Of a stretch of 40,527 bases of DNA, positions 17,813 through 27,427 are shown in pieces. Position 1 is the stretch's first letter, and each line of letters opens with the position of its first letter. Source of the DNA: a virus. The stretch covers positions 1 to 40,527 of IMG/VR virus record IMGVR_UViG_3300044535_001024; one strand, 5' to 3'. A model generated the notes under the pieces. The model saw only the letters and a list, made by a program, of their open reading frames with translations. It was not told where the DNA came from and made no database searches. The position numbers and the translations under genes are program-made.

Positions 17813-19329
17813 TACAACGGATTATTTTTAATATAGTTTTCACCATTTATCTCAGGTTGGGATTTTGCCTGTCCCTGATATCGTCTTGAAGCATCCGTAT
17901 GTCCAACATATGGACCTTCACCCATATCTCCATATAAAAAAGTTCCCCAATCATCTCTAATATCTTCCCATTTATTTTCACTAATAATTTTTCGGTAATG
18001 AGGTATCATAGTTTCCTCAACATTGTGACAACTTTGATGTGAAAACCCAACATGCTCATTTTTAATAATATTATAATACCATTCTTCCATTTTAGATGTT
18101 CTAAAAATAACGGGATTATTAGACCATCTACAAGTTGTGACTAAATCAACCTCTGTTACTCGAGTTTCTTTTTCAAATGGAGTTGTCTTATCTTCAACAT
18201 CTCTAGCAATCTCAAATCCCCTCATAATATTATCATCTTTTGCAAACCAAACCGCGTTAATAAAATTATGATTATTAAATGCTTTTAATAAGTTGTCAAA
18301 ATTAATCTTATTTTTTTCTAAGAAAACCCAATCGTGTTCCAGAAATAAAAAATAAGGGGTTTTTATTTTTGGTAATACGTTATCTATTGTTGATATTAAA
18401 CCACCAAAACTAAATGATAACTCAGCGTTTAAATCTGATTTAACATCTCTAAAATAGGCATTTAACTTAACAATTTCACTATTAATATCATCATTTCCAG
18501 ATTTATCATAATGTATTATAAATTTACATTTTGAAAGTTCATTAGGTAAACTATGTAATAAATAATTTAAATAAAATTTGTGATTTTCTACAAAATGTCC
18601 GGCAACAACAACTGTTAATTCTTTTTCTATTTTAAAATCTGTAAATACTCCGTTTGGATAGTTATCATATAAAAATTTATGATAATTCCCCATAATCCAC
18701 GTTGTATAATCAACCGGACCCCTAGGTTGTAAAGTAGATTCAAAACCGACTGAGTGATTAAAACTTAATGGTATTGTTGTTAATGTTATAAATCCTTTAC
18801 TATTTAATAGTGGTAAATAATCATCGATGGCAATATAATCTTTTTTATAATTAGAATTTTCTAAAATATATTTATACGCTCTTTTTTTAATTAAATAAGC
18901 CCAAGCTCCGGTACTTTTATCTACAATACCAAGATTATTTGTTATTGGTCGTATTTGTGATTTAGGATTACATCCTAATAATATTACATCCCATTCTACA
19001 TTTTGTAAATCAGTATAAACATCTTTAAGAACATCACTAAATTTTTTAATATCATTATAAGGAAAATAACATTCATCCTCAATATTAAAATCATCCTCAC
19101 CAACAAATATTATTGGCAAATCCTCGTCCAATGATTGTTTAAAAACTTCTAAATGACTCTTAGTACAAGAGTATTGTATCATTTCATCAGTCAATGCCTC
19201 GAAACGATTTAACCCCTCAATATTATATTGTAACATTAATTCTTTCATCTTTTGGTTTCTATCTGTAGATGTCGGTAAATTAATGTAATATCCTTTATCT
19301 GCTAATTTATAATTTAATATTTTAAACAT
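17812..19329 (-). CDS. Two-domain glycosyltransferase (GT25-like plus GT2-like)
   Basis: This protein has 505 residues. The N-terminal half resembles GT25 LPS glycosyltransferases: GYYINLPTSTDRNQKMKEL, SCTKSHLEVF, IIFVGEDDF and WDVILLGCNP, then GAWAYLIKKRA. The C-terminal half, from about residue 215, resembles a GT2-type domain: ELTVVVAGHFVENHKFYL, LISTIDNVLPKIKTPYFLF and LEHDWVFLE. Two active sites in one chain would allow successive sugar additions. It lies 2 bases after the stop of the upstream gene, inside a tightly packed operon. Confidence 0.7.
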   Translation of the reverse strand: MFKILNYKLADKGYYINLPTSTDRNQKMKELMLQYNIEGLNRFEALTDEMIQYSCTKSHLEVFKQSLDEDLPIIFVGEDDFNIEDECYFPYNDIKKFSDVLKDVYTDLQNVEWDVILLGCNPKSQIRPITNNLGIVDKSTGAWAYLIKKRAYKYILENSNYKKDYIAIDDYLPLLNSKGFITLTTIPLSFNHSVGFESTLQPRGPVDYTTWIMGNYHKFLYDNYPNGVFTDFKIEKELTVVVAGHFVENHKFYLNYLLHSLPNELSKCKFIIHYDKSGNDDINSEIVKLNAYFRDVKSDLNAELSFSFGGLISTIDNVLPKIKTPYFLFLEHDWVFLEKNKINFDNLLKAFNNHNFINAVWFAKDDNIMRGFEIARDVEDKTTPFEKETRVTEVDLVTTCRWSNNPVIFRTSKMEEWYYNIIKNEHVGFSHQSCHNVEETMIPHYRKIISENKWEDIRDDWGTFLYGDMGEGPYVGHTDASRRYQGQAKSQPEINGENYIKNNPL

Positions 19330-19331
19330 AA

Positions 19332-20099
19332 TTAATATCTATCTTCAATTTTATGATTGGGATAAAATGGGAATGATTCCCATTTTAATTTAAATCCAGA
19401 TGTTGGAATAACAAAGGATAAGTTTCCGTGTTTATTATTACCATAACCATATCCAAATTCTTTTTCATATCCAAAAGTGGTAAACTTATGCCAATTATCA
19501 ACGAATTTAAGAATATCTTTATTAGTTTCACCAATAAAAACTTGGCAAGGACCATCTAAGGTATCATAATCATCAACATTGTAATTTAAATTAAAATGTT
19601 TAATATAATCATCGTGATAGTTAAAAACGTCATCAGGTGTTTTATTTGAATATTTAAAAACCGCAGAATTTGTTTTAACTGTATTTGGTTCATATTTTTG
19701 TTTCAATTCGTTAAAAATTTCCTCACCTGTTAGGTGTGTGTGAAATCGATTATCCGCATCTACATATATGATATAATCAAACCCATCAATTGCTGCTTGT
19801 TCAATGATAAATCTTCGTAGATTCCAGGGATATCTAGAAGGATATAATCCTTTAGGGTCTTCTGGTAATAATTCTAATTCTTTTGATTTAATATTATTTT
19901 TACGTAAATCATCTATGTTAAAAACTTTAATAAAATCATTTGAATTATATTCGATGAATTCATTAGGTATATTTGTTGATATATAATATGATATATCAAA
20001 GTCGTATAATTTTTTATTCAAAAAATCATTTAATGACGATAATTTTATTCTATTTACATAATTAGGGTATGTAACTTCTGTTGCAAAACAAATTTTCAT
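19332..20099 (-). CDS. GT-A-fold glycosyltransferase
   Basis: This 255-residue protein starts MKICFATEVTYPNYVNRIK. The donor-site DxD is seen in YIIYVDADNRFHTHLTG at about residues 111-127. RYPWNLRRFIIEQAA precedes it and DGPCQVFIGE, then HGNLSFVIPTSGFKL, follow. No membrane segment is present, so it is probably cytoplasmic. It is packed 3 bases after the GlcNAc-transferase-like gene on the same strand. The sugar donor and acceptor cannot be told from the sequence. Confidence 0.6.
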   Translation of the reverse strand: MKICFATEVTYPNYVNRIKLSSLNDFLNKKLYDFDISYYISTNIPNEFIEYNSNDFIKVFNIDDLRKNNIKSKELELLPEDPKGLYPSRYPWNLRRFIIEQAAIDGFDYIIYVDADNRFHTHLTGEEIFNELKQKYEPNTVKTNSAVFKYSNKTPDDVFNYHDDYIKHFNLNYNVDDYDTLDGPCQVFIGETNKDILKFVDNWHKFTTFGYEKEFGYGYGNNKHGNLSFVIPTSGFKLKWESFPFYPNHKIEDRY

Positions 20100-20102
20100 A
20101 TA

Positions 20103-21353
20103 TTATAAATTTCCTTCAATTTTATCACACCATCCTTTAGATGATGAGTATGGCCAAACAACCCATTTAGTTGGTTTTTCCGCAGTTTGGAATTCTCTCC
20201 AAATCTTACAATATCCGTCTTTATCAGATTTAATTCTTGAGATTTCATCTTTATCAGCATCCCTTCTATACAATTCTTGACCTCCTTCTCTTTCAAAAAT
20301 AACCGCCCAAAAATCATAATCATTTTCAGGAACTTGAGAAAATGAAACATCAATACAATGTTTAAAAATAGATGAGAAACTATTCATCCATTCTTCATCA
20401 TTCTCATAATTGTAAGGGTTCGGAGGATACTTTTTATCCAAAGTATATTGTTGTACCGCTCTTTTACCAAAAAGAAGTCCTGAGTATTTTTCATAATCTT
20501 TTAACGTTCTTTCAGTACCAAATCCAAAAATACCAAACTCCTCAGGGTTAAACACTTCACCATCCATACTGAATAATCGTCTATTCTTTGCGTGAGCTCT
20601 TGAGTTCTTTTCACCCCAAGTCTTGTCATCATCCCATTGTTTAGTTCTACCATTACGAGTATATTCATGCCAAATAACAACTTTATGTGGGTGGAATAAA
20701 TCATATCCGTGAGTATAAGCTCTTGCGGCAATTGAAATTTCTTCACCGTGGAAATAGAATTCAGGGTCGTGTTGAACTTCTTTTGAGAATTGTCCTACTG
20801 TGAATGCGAAATGAGCAGAATAAAATCTTGACGGTACAGGTTCTGTTAAAGTCTCCCAATTTGGTATTGTTTCAGGTAAAAAGAATACAGCACCTTCAGG
20901 AATGAATCTATCAAATGACATTCTCCACGGAACAGTAACCCTTCCGTTAGGGTCGTTTTCAGGGTCAAAGGAAGACACATAACTCGTTAATAACGGTTTT
21001 TTATATCCTTTTTTTTGTAAACCCTTAATCATATCAATTAAGGTTTTATCCCAATTCTTCTCAAATCTCATATGAGAATCAATTTGCATTGTATATTTTT
21101 CTCCCTGATATAATTGTTGGGTTATGTGTCGTGCCCAACAAACACCTTTTGATTCCTCATAAGGAATATTTGTAATTCTGAATCTATCGTCATTTTCATA
21201 TTCGGATAAATCATCAAATTTATCATTAGGATGAAACTGTCGGGCAATTGAAAAAACTAAATTTTTTGGATTCTTAGCTTTATCAATTGCATCTTTAATT
21301 GTTGGTATTAATTGTGGGTCGCGATAAGAGGCGATTTGAATGAATATTTTCAT
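20103..21353 (-). CDS. GlcNAc-transferase-like glycosyltransferase (GlcNAc/Skp1 type)
   Basis: This 416-residue protein begins MKIFIQIASYRDPQLIPTI, the signature start of the family that includes Skp1 polypeptide GlcNAc-transferase (Pfam GlcNAc, PF11397). Further matches are GVCWARHITQQLYQGE, TMQIDSHMRF (the DxH metal site) and FYFHGEEISIAARAYTHGYDL. In eukaryotes the family adds GlcNAc to a hydroxyproline; bacterial and phage members are mostly uncharacterised. It lies just downstream of a fibre gene rich in Thr and Pro, which suggests a possible protein acceptor. The C-terminal 110 residues (from about 300) may be an extra domain. Confidence 0.8.
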   Translation of the reverse strand: MKIFIQIASYRDPQLIPTIKDAIDKAKNPKNLVFSIARQFHPNDKFDDLSEYENDDRFRITNIPYEESKGVCWARHITQQLYQGEKYTMQIDSHMRFEKNWDKTLIDMIKGLQKKGYKKPLLTSYVSSFDPENDPNGRVTVPWRMSFDRFIPEGAVFFLPETIPNWETLTEPVPSRFYSAHFAFTVGQFSKEVQHDPEFYFHGEEISIAARAYTHGYDLFHPHKVVIWHEYTRNGRTKQWDDDKTWGEKNSRAHAKNRRLFSMDGEVFNPEEFGIFGFGTERTLKDYEKYSGLLFGKRAVQQYTLDKKYPPNPYNYENDEEWMNSFSSIFKHCIDVSFSQVPENDYDFWAVIFEREGGQELYRRDADKDEISRIKSDKDGYCKIWREFQTAEKPTKWVVWPYSSSKGWCDKIEGNL

Positions 21354-21373
21354 AATATTATTTTTTACTTTAA

Positions 21374-21435
21374 AAAAATAAAAAATAAAAGAAAATAATA
21401 AACTATAAATCTTAGGTTAAAGATTAAAATAGTTT
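21374..21435 (-). terminator. Intrinsic terminator after the fibre gene
   Basis: On the minus strand AAACTAT (21435-21429 region) pairs with ATAGTTT (21406-21400) and AATCTT with AAGATT (21425-21420 with 21413-21408), with a small internal loop and a 6-base loop. A T-rich run (A-rich on the plus strand, 21374-21399) follows. It ends transcription coming from the 1420-residue fibre gene. Confidence 0.7.
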
Positions 21436-21564
21436 CTAATCATTAAGAGCAAAAATAACTCTTGTTGATAAAATTCTTAATACATTATTGGAAACACTAA
21501 ACGAGGTATCATTTGCTCCGACATTACTTATTGTTACTAATACTGTTTGAATTACCGTACTATT
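21436..21564 (-). other. Out-of-frame open extension of the fibre gene
   Basis: After the fibre stop TAA (21565-21563) a frame shifted by one base stays open for 42 codons to TAG at 21438-21436. It starts [16 protein letters not shown] and ends ILSTRVIFALND, a protein-like beta-rich sequence. It has no start codon of its own. It could be a 3' end lost through a recent frameshift, the product of programmed +1 slippage at the stop, an assembly error, or chance. It fills most of the 209-base gap before the next gene; the rest is the terminator and an A/T-rich leader. Confidence 0.35.
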
Positions 21565-24500
21565 ATGAAATTGATACTGTCACTGGTTCGTTTACTGGTG
21601 GAGTTCCATTAATTAAATTATTAAAATCCGTTACGTTATTATATTTTGGACTTCCTGTTCCTATAATTCCTAAATTTCCAAATTTAGCCCAACTAGTCGC
21701 AGCCAAATCGGTTAATATTTGGTCAACTTCAGTAGTATCAAACCCTGAAGAAGCGGAATCAATACGTAAAGTTTGAAAATTTGAAGCCCAAGCTCTTGGT
21801 GCACTATATGTCGTTATTGTATTATCTCCTGCAATAACAAAATAAGTGATATTTGTAGGTATTAATGATAAATCACCACTTACTGTATTATCACCATCAA
21901 TATAAACATAAGTTGCTGTTGATGGTAAATCTTGAATTTGTCCAAATACGGTATTAGTACCATTTATAACTATCACCTCCATATTTGGTGGAAGATTATT
22001 AGTTCTTCCACTCACAGTTGTATCACCACTTAATCGAAGATTGATTAAACCTGTTGGTAAGTCGGCAATATCTCCATATACCGTATTAAGACCACCAAGT
22101 TCTAAACTTTGTATCGTACTAGGTATCGACGCAGTATCTCCGTCAATAGTGTTCACTCCTGTAACCGCAAAATTAGTAATACTAGTAGATGCCCAACTTG
22201 CAAAGTCACCAGATAAGGTATTTTCACCTCTTGCTTCAAACGAAGTAATCGATAAAGGTATATTACCGGTATCTCCTGATATAATACCATCCAAATCGCT
22301 ATAAGTTAGTAAACTAGCAGGTAAATATACAACATCTCCAACAACACGCAAATTAGTTCCCCCACTAAATGATTGACACGAAGTTGCTTTAGCAATTTCC
22401 GTAGTAAGTATGATTATATTAGGATTCAAATCTAAACTTCCCACAACTAATTCTTCAATAGTTGACAAATCAATTGAACTAACAACTATATTACTATTGG
22501 TTGCCGGAGAATAAGTATGGGTTAAAGTTGTTAATGGTCCAACATTAAAAACCTCAATCGGTGAGCCGTCACCCCAATTTACATAAACAGGATGTATAAT
22601 AGTTGTTATACCCAAGGTAGCACCCGTTGACTCCTTAGGATTTATATACATTTCCATTAATGGTACCAGTGTTGGTGTTGGAGTATTTGTTGGAGTATTT
22701 GTTGGAGTATTTGTTGGAGTATTTGTTGGTGTTAATGTTGGAGTATTTGTTGGTGTTAATGTTGGTGTTAATGTTGGAGTTGGAGTATTTGTTGGTGTTA
22801 ATGTTGGTGTTGGAGTATTTGTTGGTGTTAATGTTGGAGTTGGGGTATTTGTTGGTGTTAATGTTGGAGTTGGTGTGGAAGAAGGGCATGGAAATGGTAA
22901 TCCCCAAGTTAATTGTGTATAATATTCTTGTACACTAAATGTTAAAATAATTTCGTTAACTGAACCACTAAATTGAATAATACCATAACCTTCCGTACCA
23001 GATAAAGTTTGATTTGGGAGGTCGTATGTGATTTGATAAACAGGGTTACTAACCGTATCACAATAAATTGAGAATGGTGTGTTAGCTGACATTGTTACTG
23101 TAACTCCTGTGTAGATATTATTTCCTAACGAATATATTGCCAATAACGGATTTAGTACAGATTCTGAGAAAGTATATGTGTACGTATCTGCATCAAAAAT
23201 ACTTTGAACATTAGTATTTGGATTTTTATCAATACATCCTGATAATGGAGTATAATCAAACACCGGCTGAATATACGTTAAGCTCGATGAAGTTAAATTT
23301 AATGAAATGGTTGTACCCGTAAAATTACCACCAGTGGTTCCCGTCCAAGTTATCCATTTTGTGCAAGGTATTGGTGTACGAGTTGGTGTTGGTGTTGGTG
23401 TATTTGTAGGAGTTTGTGTATTTGTTGGAGTATTTGTTGGTGTATTTGTTGGAGTATTTGTTGGCGTTAATGTTGGCGTTAATGTTGGAGTATTTGTTGG
23501 TGTATTTGTTGGAGTATTTGTTGGCGTTAATGTTGGCGTTAATGTTGGAGTATTTGTTGGTGTATTTGTAGGAGTATTTGTTGGTGTATTTGTAGGAGTA
23601 TTTGTAGGAGTATTTGTAGGTGTATTTGTAGGTGTATTTGTAGGAGTTTGTGTATTTGTTGGGGTTACTGTTGGTGTTGGTGTATTTGTTGGAGTATTTG
23701 TTGGTGTTGGTGTATTTGTTGAAGTCATTGTTGGTGTTAATGTTGGAGTTGGAGTATTTGTTGGAGTATTTGTTGGAGTTGGAGTATTTGTTGGAGTATT
23801 TGTTGGAGTTGGAGTGTTTGTTGGCGTATTTGTTGGTGTTAATGTTGGAGTTGGTGTATTTGTTGGTGTTAATGTTGGGGTTGGTGTATTTGTTGGTGTT
23901 AATGTTGGGGTTGGTGTATTTGTTGGGGTTGGGGTTGGAGGAATACAATTAGGACAATCATAGTTAAATAATTCAAATTTATCTTTTAATAATAAAAAGT
24001 TATGTTTAACTTCATCCGCAGATAATGGTTCAGTATACATTCTAAATTGAGATATCGCACCGTCAAAACTTCCCGCAAAATTTTGTTCTAATAAAATATT
24101 TGTGGTTAATGCTGATAATGAAGTCCCGCTTAAAATATTATTCGGTAAACATTCGGGGTCCTGTTGATATATTAATCCGTTTAAAGATTCAGGACATCCT
24201 GTGAACGTTAAATTATTATGTAACCCTTGAGTTCCACCTCCCCAAGAAATATTATATGGTACACCTACTTGTCTTTCTTTTTCAGTATCTAACGCTCTCG
24301 GTATTATTTCTTCAATATCTTCAAATGTGTGGAAAATTCTACCATTAACATAAACTTTTAACCTACCTTTTCTATAATCTTTTTCAATTAACCATCTCTC
24401 GTTTAATCTAACAACTTCAATTTTTTCTGCAGGTGTTGAACCAGTACTTGTTATAGGAGGTTCTATTAATTTTGTGGACTGATTGACTAATGAAAACAAA

Positions 24501-25825
24501 TATGGGTTATCAGTAATTAAACCTAATCCACCTCTATACCATAAATCACAAGTATCAAACCAAGTATATCTTTCCCAAACTAAATCTAATTGAATCCAAT
24601 GTTCTCGAATCAAAAAATCAGGATTGATATTCTCACAAAAATCGTATATTCCATTAGGTGTGCATAAGTTATCAACAGTATAACCTGTTTGATATGTAAT
24701 ACCTGTAGTTGAACAACTACCTGTTGTAACGCAATCTCCTGTGAATCTTAAAATTCTAACCCCTATTTGTGGGTTATGAACATCTCCACATAATTTAAAT
24801 GCCAACGCATTTGAAAAATCATCCCATTCAGGATTTTTATCAGGGTTAATACTTGTAATTGTAGTTAAATTACATCCGCAATTGCAATCCAAACCGTGAG
24901 ATTGAATCTCATCACTAGGATTGTACACATCAATACAACTTGAGTTTGTGATTCCGGTGTTTCCACAAGAACAAGTTTTTAAACAAGTTAATGTTTCTGT
25001 TACTCGAGTATATCCACTATCCGATTCGGGACTACCACTGGCGTGATGGTAAAATTTATTCTCAGCTCTAGTCCCAAGATAAAAGAAAATATCTTTGTTA
25101 TTTGGATAAAATTGATTTAAAGTTACCTGATTAATTGGAGGATTGTATTCGTTTACAAATCTTGGTTTTAATAATACCTCAACGGTCCAACCTTTATTAA
25201 CCCTTTCAGGGTATAATGTATAATCATATCCAAATAACTTATAAAATCCTTGGTAGAAACCACCATATAGTTCGTGGTACACCCCAACTTTATAGTCTTC
25301 TTTTGAAACAATATTATATGATATGTCATTAGGTAAACCCGAAAATCTAATATTTGGTGATTGGGTAAACCCCGTAACTTGGTGTAATTTTAATCTTCTA
25401 TCAAAACTTAATCTATCGAATTTTTCTGAATCAGGTAGTAATCCTTCTGTTACTGAAATAGTTTCACCTGTCATTTGAGTTACTAATCCATTATCAATAC
25501 CTGTTAAACCAATATCACAAATAGTTTTTGCGGTATAACAACTTAAATCAACATTATTCGGATTATAATAGTTTGAAGATATTAGGTTATTTTCAAACAC
25601 ATAATCGTTAAAATTAAGAACAAATAATTCACTATTTTCTGGATTATCCAAATCAAAATTAAATGGTAATCTGTTACCGTCATTTTCGGCGATAATTAAT
25701 GGGGAGAAAATCACTTCCTCCTTATAGTCCCTCTCGTCTGAAGATAAGGAAAAATCCTGAATTTCAGACCTACCAAGAAGATACCACTTCTTAAAATTAT
25801 ATTGATTTATATTTTGATATGCCAT
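21563..25825 (-). CDS. Large fibre/adhesin with lectin-like head, Thr/Pro stalks and LRR-like tail
   Basis: This 1420-residue protein has no signal peptide. Residues 1 to about 628 look like a baseplate-attached N-terminus ([19 protein letters not shown]) followed by LamG/concanavalin-like beta sequence ([36 protein letters not shown]) with a Cys-rich insert near 285-320. Residues about 629-816 and 984-1054 are TPTNTPTPT repeats, likely extended stalks. A beta domain lies between them. Residues about 1055-1420 hold some seven repeats of about 22 residues with the pattern NTV-x-GD-x3-LP, resembling a leucine-rich or BspA-like solenoid. I infer a virion adhesin for host binding. A T4-late-like promoter (TATAAATA) precedes it. 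The GlcNAc-transferase gene lies downstream. Confidence 0.75.
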   Translation of the reverse strand: MAYQNINQYNFKKWYLLGRSEIQDFSLSSDERDYKEEVIFSPLIIAENDGNRLPFNFDLDNPENSELFVLNFNDYVFENNLISSNYYNPNNVDLSCYTAKTICDIGLTGIDNGLVTQMTGETISVTEGLLPDSEKFDRLSFDRRLKLHQVTGFTQSPNIRFSGLPNDISYNIVSKEDYKVGVYHELYGGFYQGFYKLFGYDYTLYPERVNKGWTVEVLLKPRFVNEYNPPINQVTLNQFYPNNKDIFFYLGTRAENKFYHHASGSPESDSGYTRVTETLTCLKTCSCGNTGITNSSCIDVYNPSDEIQSHGLDCNCGCNLTTITSINPDKNPEWDDFSNALAFKLCGDVHNPQIGVRILRFTGDCVTTGSCSTTGITYQTGYTVDNLCTPNGIYDFCENINPDFLIREHWIQLDLVWERYTWFDTCDLWYRGGLGLITDNPYLFSLVNQSTKLIEPPITSTGSTPAEKIEVVRLNERWLIEKDYRKGRLKVYVNGRIFHTFEDIEEIIPRALDTEKERQVGVPYNISWGGGTQGLHNNLTFTGCPESLNGLIYQQDPECLPNNILSGTSLSALTTNILLEQNFAGSFDGAISQFRMYTEPLSADEVKHNFLLLKDKFELFNYDCPNCIPPTPTPTNTPTPTLTPTNTPTPTLTPTNTPTPTLTPTNTPTNTPTPTNTPTNTPTPTNTPTNTPTPTLTPTMTSTNTPTPTNTPTNTPTPTVTPTNTQTPTNTPTNTPTNTPTNTPTNTPTNTPTNTPTNTPTLTPTLTPTNTPTNTPTNTPTLTPTLTPTNTPTNTPTNTPTNTQTPTNTPTPTPTRTPIPCTKWITWTGTTGGNFTGTTISLNLTSSSLTYIQPVFDYTPLSGCIDKNPNTNVQSIFDADTYTYTFSESVLNPLLAIYSLGNNIYTGVTVTMSANTPFSIYCDTVSNPVYQITYDLPNQTLSGTEGYGIIQFSGSVNEIILTFSVQEYYTQLTWGLPFPCPSSTPTPTLTPTNTPTPTLTPTNTPTPTLTPTNTPTPTLTPTLTPTNTPTLTPTNTPTNTPTNTPTNTPTPTLVPLMEMYINPKESTGATLGITTIIHPVYVNWGDGSPIEVFNVGPLTTLTHTYSPATNSNIVVSSIDLSTIEELVVGSLDLNPNIIILTTEIAKATSCQSFSGGTNLRVVGDVVYLPASLLTYSDLDGIISGDTGNIPLSITSFEARGENTLSGDFASWASTSITNFAVTGVNTIDGDTASIPSTIQSLELGGLNTVYGDIADLPTGLINLRLSGDTTVSGRTNNLPPNMEVIVINGTNTVFGQIQDLPSTATYVYIDGDNTVSGDLSLIPTNITYFVIAGDNTITTYSAPRAWASNFQTLRIDSASSGFDTTEVDQILTDLAATSWAKFGNLGIIGTGSPKYNNVTDFNNLINGTPPVNEPVTVSIS
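22665..22878 (-). repeat. Second Thr/Pro codon repeat tract of the fibre gene
   Basis: Tandem units of 6 to 12 bases (seen on the plus strand as gttggt, gttgga, gtattt, gttaat) encode TPTNTPT and TPTLTPT at about residues 984-1054. The units are imperfect, typical of slippage-prone stalk repeats. Confidence 0.9.
23379..23943 (-). repeat. First Thr/Pro codon repeat tract of the fibre gene
   Basis: About 565 bases of imperfect tandem units encode [12 protein letters not shown]-type repeats at about residues 629-816. Longer blocks recur: one unit containing two copies of the gttggcgttaat pair appears twice, near 23460 and 23520, which points to duplication. Open frames on the opposite strand here are a by-product of the repeats. 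Confidence 0.92.
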
Positions 25826-25833
25826 AATACTAT

Positions 25834-25861
25834 GATAAATACTTTGTTCGGAGTATTTATA
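25834..25861. promoter_or_regulatory. Divergent T4-late-like promoter pair within a perfect inverted repeat
   Basis: ATAAATACT (25835-25843) and AGTATTTAT (25852-25860) form a perfect 9-base inverted repeat with an 8-base spacer. The minus-strand arm reads TATAAATA exactly (25861-25854), the T4 late box, about 28 bases before the fibre ATG. The plus-strand arm reads GATAAATA (7 of 8), about 33 bases before the ATG at 25875. Each arm is placed to drive the gene it faces. Confidence 0.65.
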
Positions 25862-25874
25862 TATAAAAAGTAAA

Positions 25875-26729
25875 ATGATTGAAACTAATAAAGAATATTT
25901 TTTAAGTCCGTACTATTTTTATATCACGGAAAAAAACGATAAAATATCGTTATATTATTCAATTGCCGACACTTTAACTGAATCAAGAAAAAAAGATGAT
26001 GTAATTGATTTTGATAAAAAAGATTTGGGTAAGGTAAAAAAAGGTATTTCTAATATTTTAAAAGGTAAAAAACTTAAAACAAAACAACAAGTTAAAAACT
26101 ATTTTGAACCAATCTCAAAAGATAAAACTGAAATTGAAGAATTAGTTGATGGAGATGGTAATTTGACAGGTTCAAGAATCCCACCATTAAATCAGGCATT
26201 GTCCCCAAGACAAACTACGGACCAAACTGTTGCTCAATCAAGAATGCCAGGTAATCCTCTTATGGGTTATAAAAAATATTATAACGAGTCTTCCAAAAAA
26301 GATGAACAAATTGTTAATGAAGTTGATTATTCTGAAGCATTTGGTTATGAAGAGACTAAAGATATGGATGGTAAAGAAACTTATCATTATTTAGTTAAAA
26401 AAATGGGAATGACTCCTGATGATGCAAAAGAAAGAGTTAACCAATTTGGAAAAGATTATACAGGAAAAAGAACTAAAAACGCACCAAAAAAGATTAGAAA
26501 TAAAAAAGGTTTTATTGATAGAATGACTTTATCTGAAATTGAACGTCAAAAGATGATTAAAGTGATTGATGAAATTTTATTAAACAAGAAAAATAGAGAT
26601 ACCGAAATTACCAAAAAAGAAAGTAATGCGTCTAAAATTGTTAAGAAGAATGTTGAATCATTAAAGAAAATGGCGGAAAAAGAGGGTTTAACGATAAATC
26701 AATTAATTAAAATGTTAAAAAGTGAATAA
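25875..26729 (+). CDS. Lysine-rich protein of unknown function with LTES site
   Basis: This 284-residue protein is rich in Lys, Glu and Asp. It begins [17 protein letters not shown] and has LTES at 34-37, followed by RKKDD. A middle part ([19 protein letters not shown]) is probably disordered. Two helical parts follow ([19 protein letters not shown] and [19 protein letters not shown]). It ends in a small helical module, [17 protein letters not shown]. If the LTES site is cut, the product is a basic protein of about 248 residues, as expected of a T4-like internal head protein that binds DNA. That is an inference; I recognise no domain. It is the first gene of a five-gene unit under a late-like promoter. 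Confidence 0.7.
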   Translation: MIETNKEYFLSPYYFYITEKNDKISLYYSIADTLTESRKKDDVIDFDKKDLGKVKKGISNILKGKKLKTKQQVKNYFEPISKDKTEIEELVDGDGNLTGSRIPPLNQALSPRQTTDQTVAQSRMPGNPLMGYKKYYNESSKKDEQIVNEVDYSEAFGYEETKDMDGKETYHYLVKKMGMTPDDAKERVNQFGKDYTGKRTKNAPKKIRNKKGFIDRMTLSEIERQKMIKVIDEILLNKKNRDTEITKKESNASKIVKKNVESLKKMAEKEGLTINQLIKMLKSE

Positions 26730-27135
26730 GGATTTATACGGAAAATCTTATAAGATTCCTCCACATATTTTGAAACATTTACAAAGTTGTTCTGGTGAAC
26801 AGACTATTGGTAATTTATTATCTTCAGGTAATATTTCATATTCTTTAATTAAGAAATGTATTCACAGAATGGAAAATGGTGAAAAAGAATCTTTAGGTGG
26901 TGATACATTCTATAATTGGTTAAAACAAACGTTATCTTCAGATAGAAACAGTTTAGAACTTTCAAAAAACGCTAAGTCTGAGTCAGGTGTTTCAAATGCT
27001 CACAATCAAACACATACTAAAAATAATTTAAAAGATATGAATAGACCAAGTAAAAGTCATCATTCTCACAATGCTGATATTAAAATTACTGAAAGTCTAA
27101 AAAGAATAAACGAACTTATTTTAAAAATAATATAA
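26722..27135 (+). CDS. Small phage protein of unknown function with C-terminal ITES site
   Basis: This 137-residue protein starts at GTG 26722, inside the end of the previous gene (8-base overlap); no better ATG is near. The start [19 protein letters not shown] and a mid-part GGDTFYNWLKQTL belong to a type I recall from other phage genomes, always without function. A His-rich stretch (KSHHSHNADI, 111-120) leads to ITES at 122-125 and a 13-residue helix, LKRINELILKII. Cleavage after E124 would release this C-terminal peptide. It may be a structural or head-associated protein. Confidence 0.65.
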   Translation: MNKDLYGKSYKIPPHILKHLQSCSGEQTIGNLLSSGNISYSLIKKCIHRMENGEKESLGGDTFYNWLKQTLSSDRNSLELSKNAKSESGVSNAHNQTHTKNNLKDMNRPSKSHHSHNADIKITESLKRINELILKII

Positions 27136-27136
27136 T

Positions 27137-27427
27137 ATGGCACAACAAGAACCAATTGATTTAACTCAAAATGAGAAAAACTCATTATCGGCAATCGCCG
27201 AATTAGAAAGAAAAAAATTATTTCCAAGAAACGATTACAACACATCTAATTTGTATTCGTCCACTAATCCAGATGCTTTGGCAACAGGAGATGAACTAGG
27301 TAAAGGAACTGGAGGTGATTTAGATGTGTATAATAATAACGCAGGAGCAATTCAAGATATTATTGAAAGAAAAAAAGAAATAGTTATTAACAAGTTCACC
27401 CAAGATAAAACATATCCTGATTTCTAA
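27137..27427 (+). CDS. Small phage protein of unknown function
   Basis: This 96-residue protein begins MAQQEPIDLTQNEKNSLSAI. A helix (AIAELERKKLF, 19-29) is followed by a Tyr/Asn-rich part, DALATGDELGKGTGGDLDVY, then DIIERKKEIVINKF. It is hydrophilic with no membrane segment. IAE at 20-22 fits a loose (L/I)-X-E protease site but lacks the T-E-S form of its neighbours. It is packed between genes carrying that form and its stop overlaps the next start (TAATG). It may belong to the same virion set. Confidence 0.6.
   Translation: MAQQEPIDLTQNEKNSLSAIAELERKKLFPRNDYNTSNLYSSTNPDALATGDELGKGTGGDLDVYNNNAGAIQDIIERKKEIVINKFTQDKTYPDF

Noticed and set aside
23379-23943. CRISPR-like array of short repeats
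   Set aside because: Units are 6-12 bases, in frame, and code for Thr/Pro; there are no unique spacers of constant length.
23307-23963. Long open frames on both strands through the Thr/Pro repeats, including a plus-strand GVFVGV-type frame
   Set aside because: They are by-products of a repeat without stop codons in several frames; the minus-strand fibre frame is far longer and has real domains on both sides.
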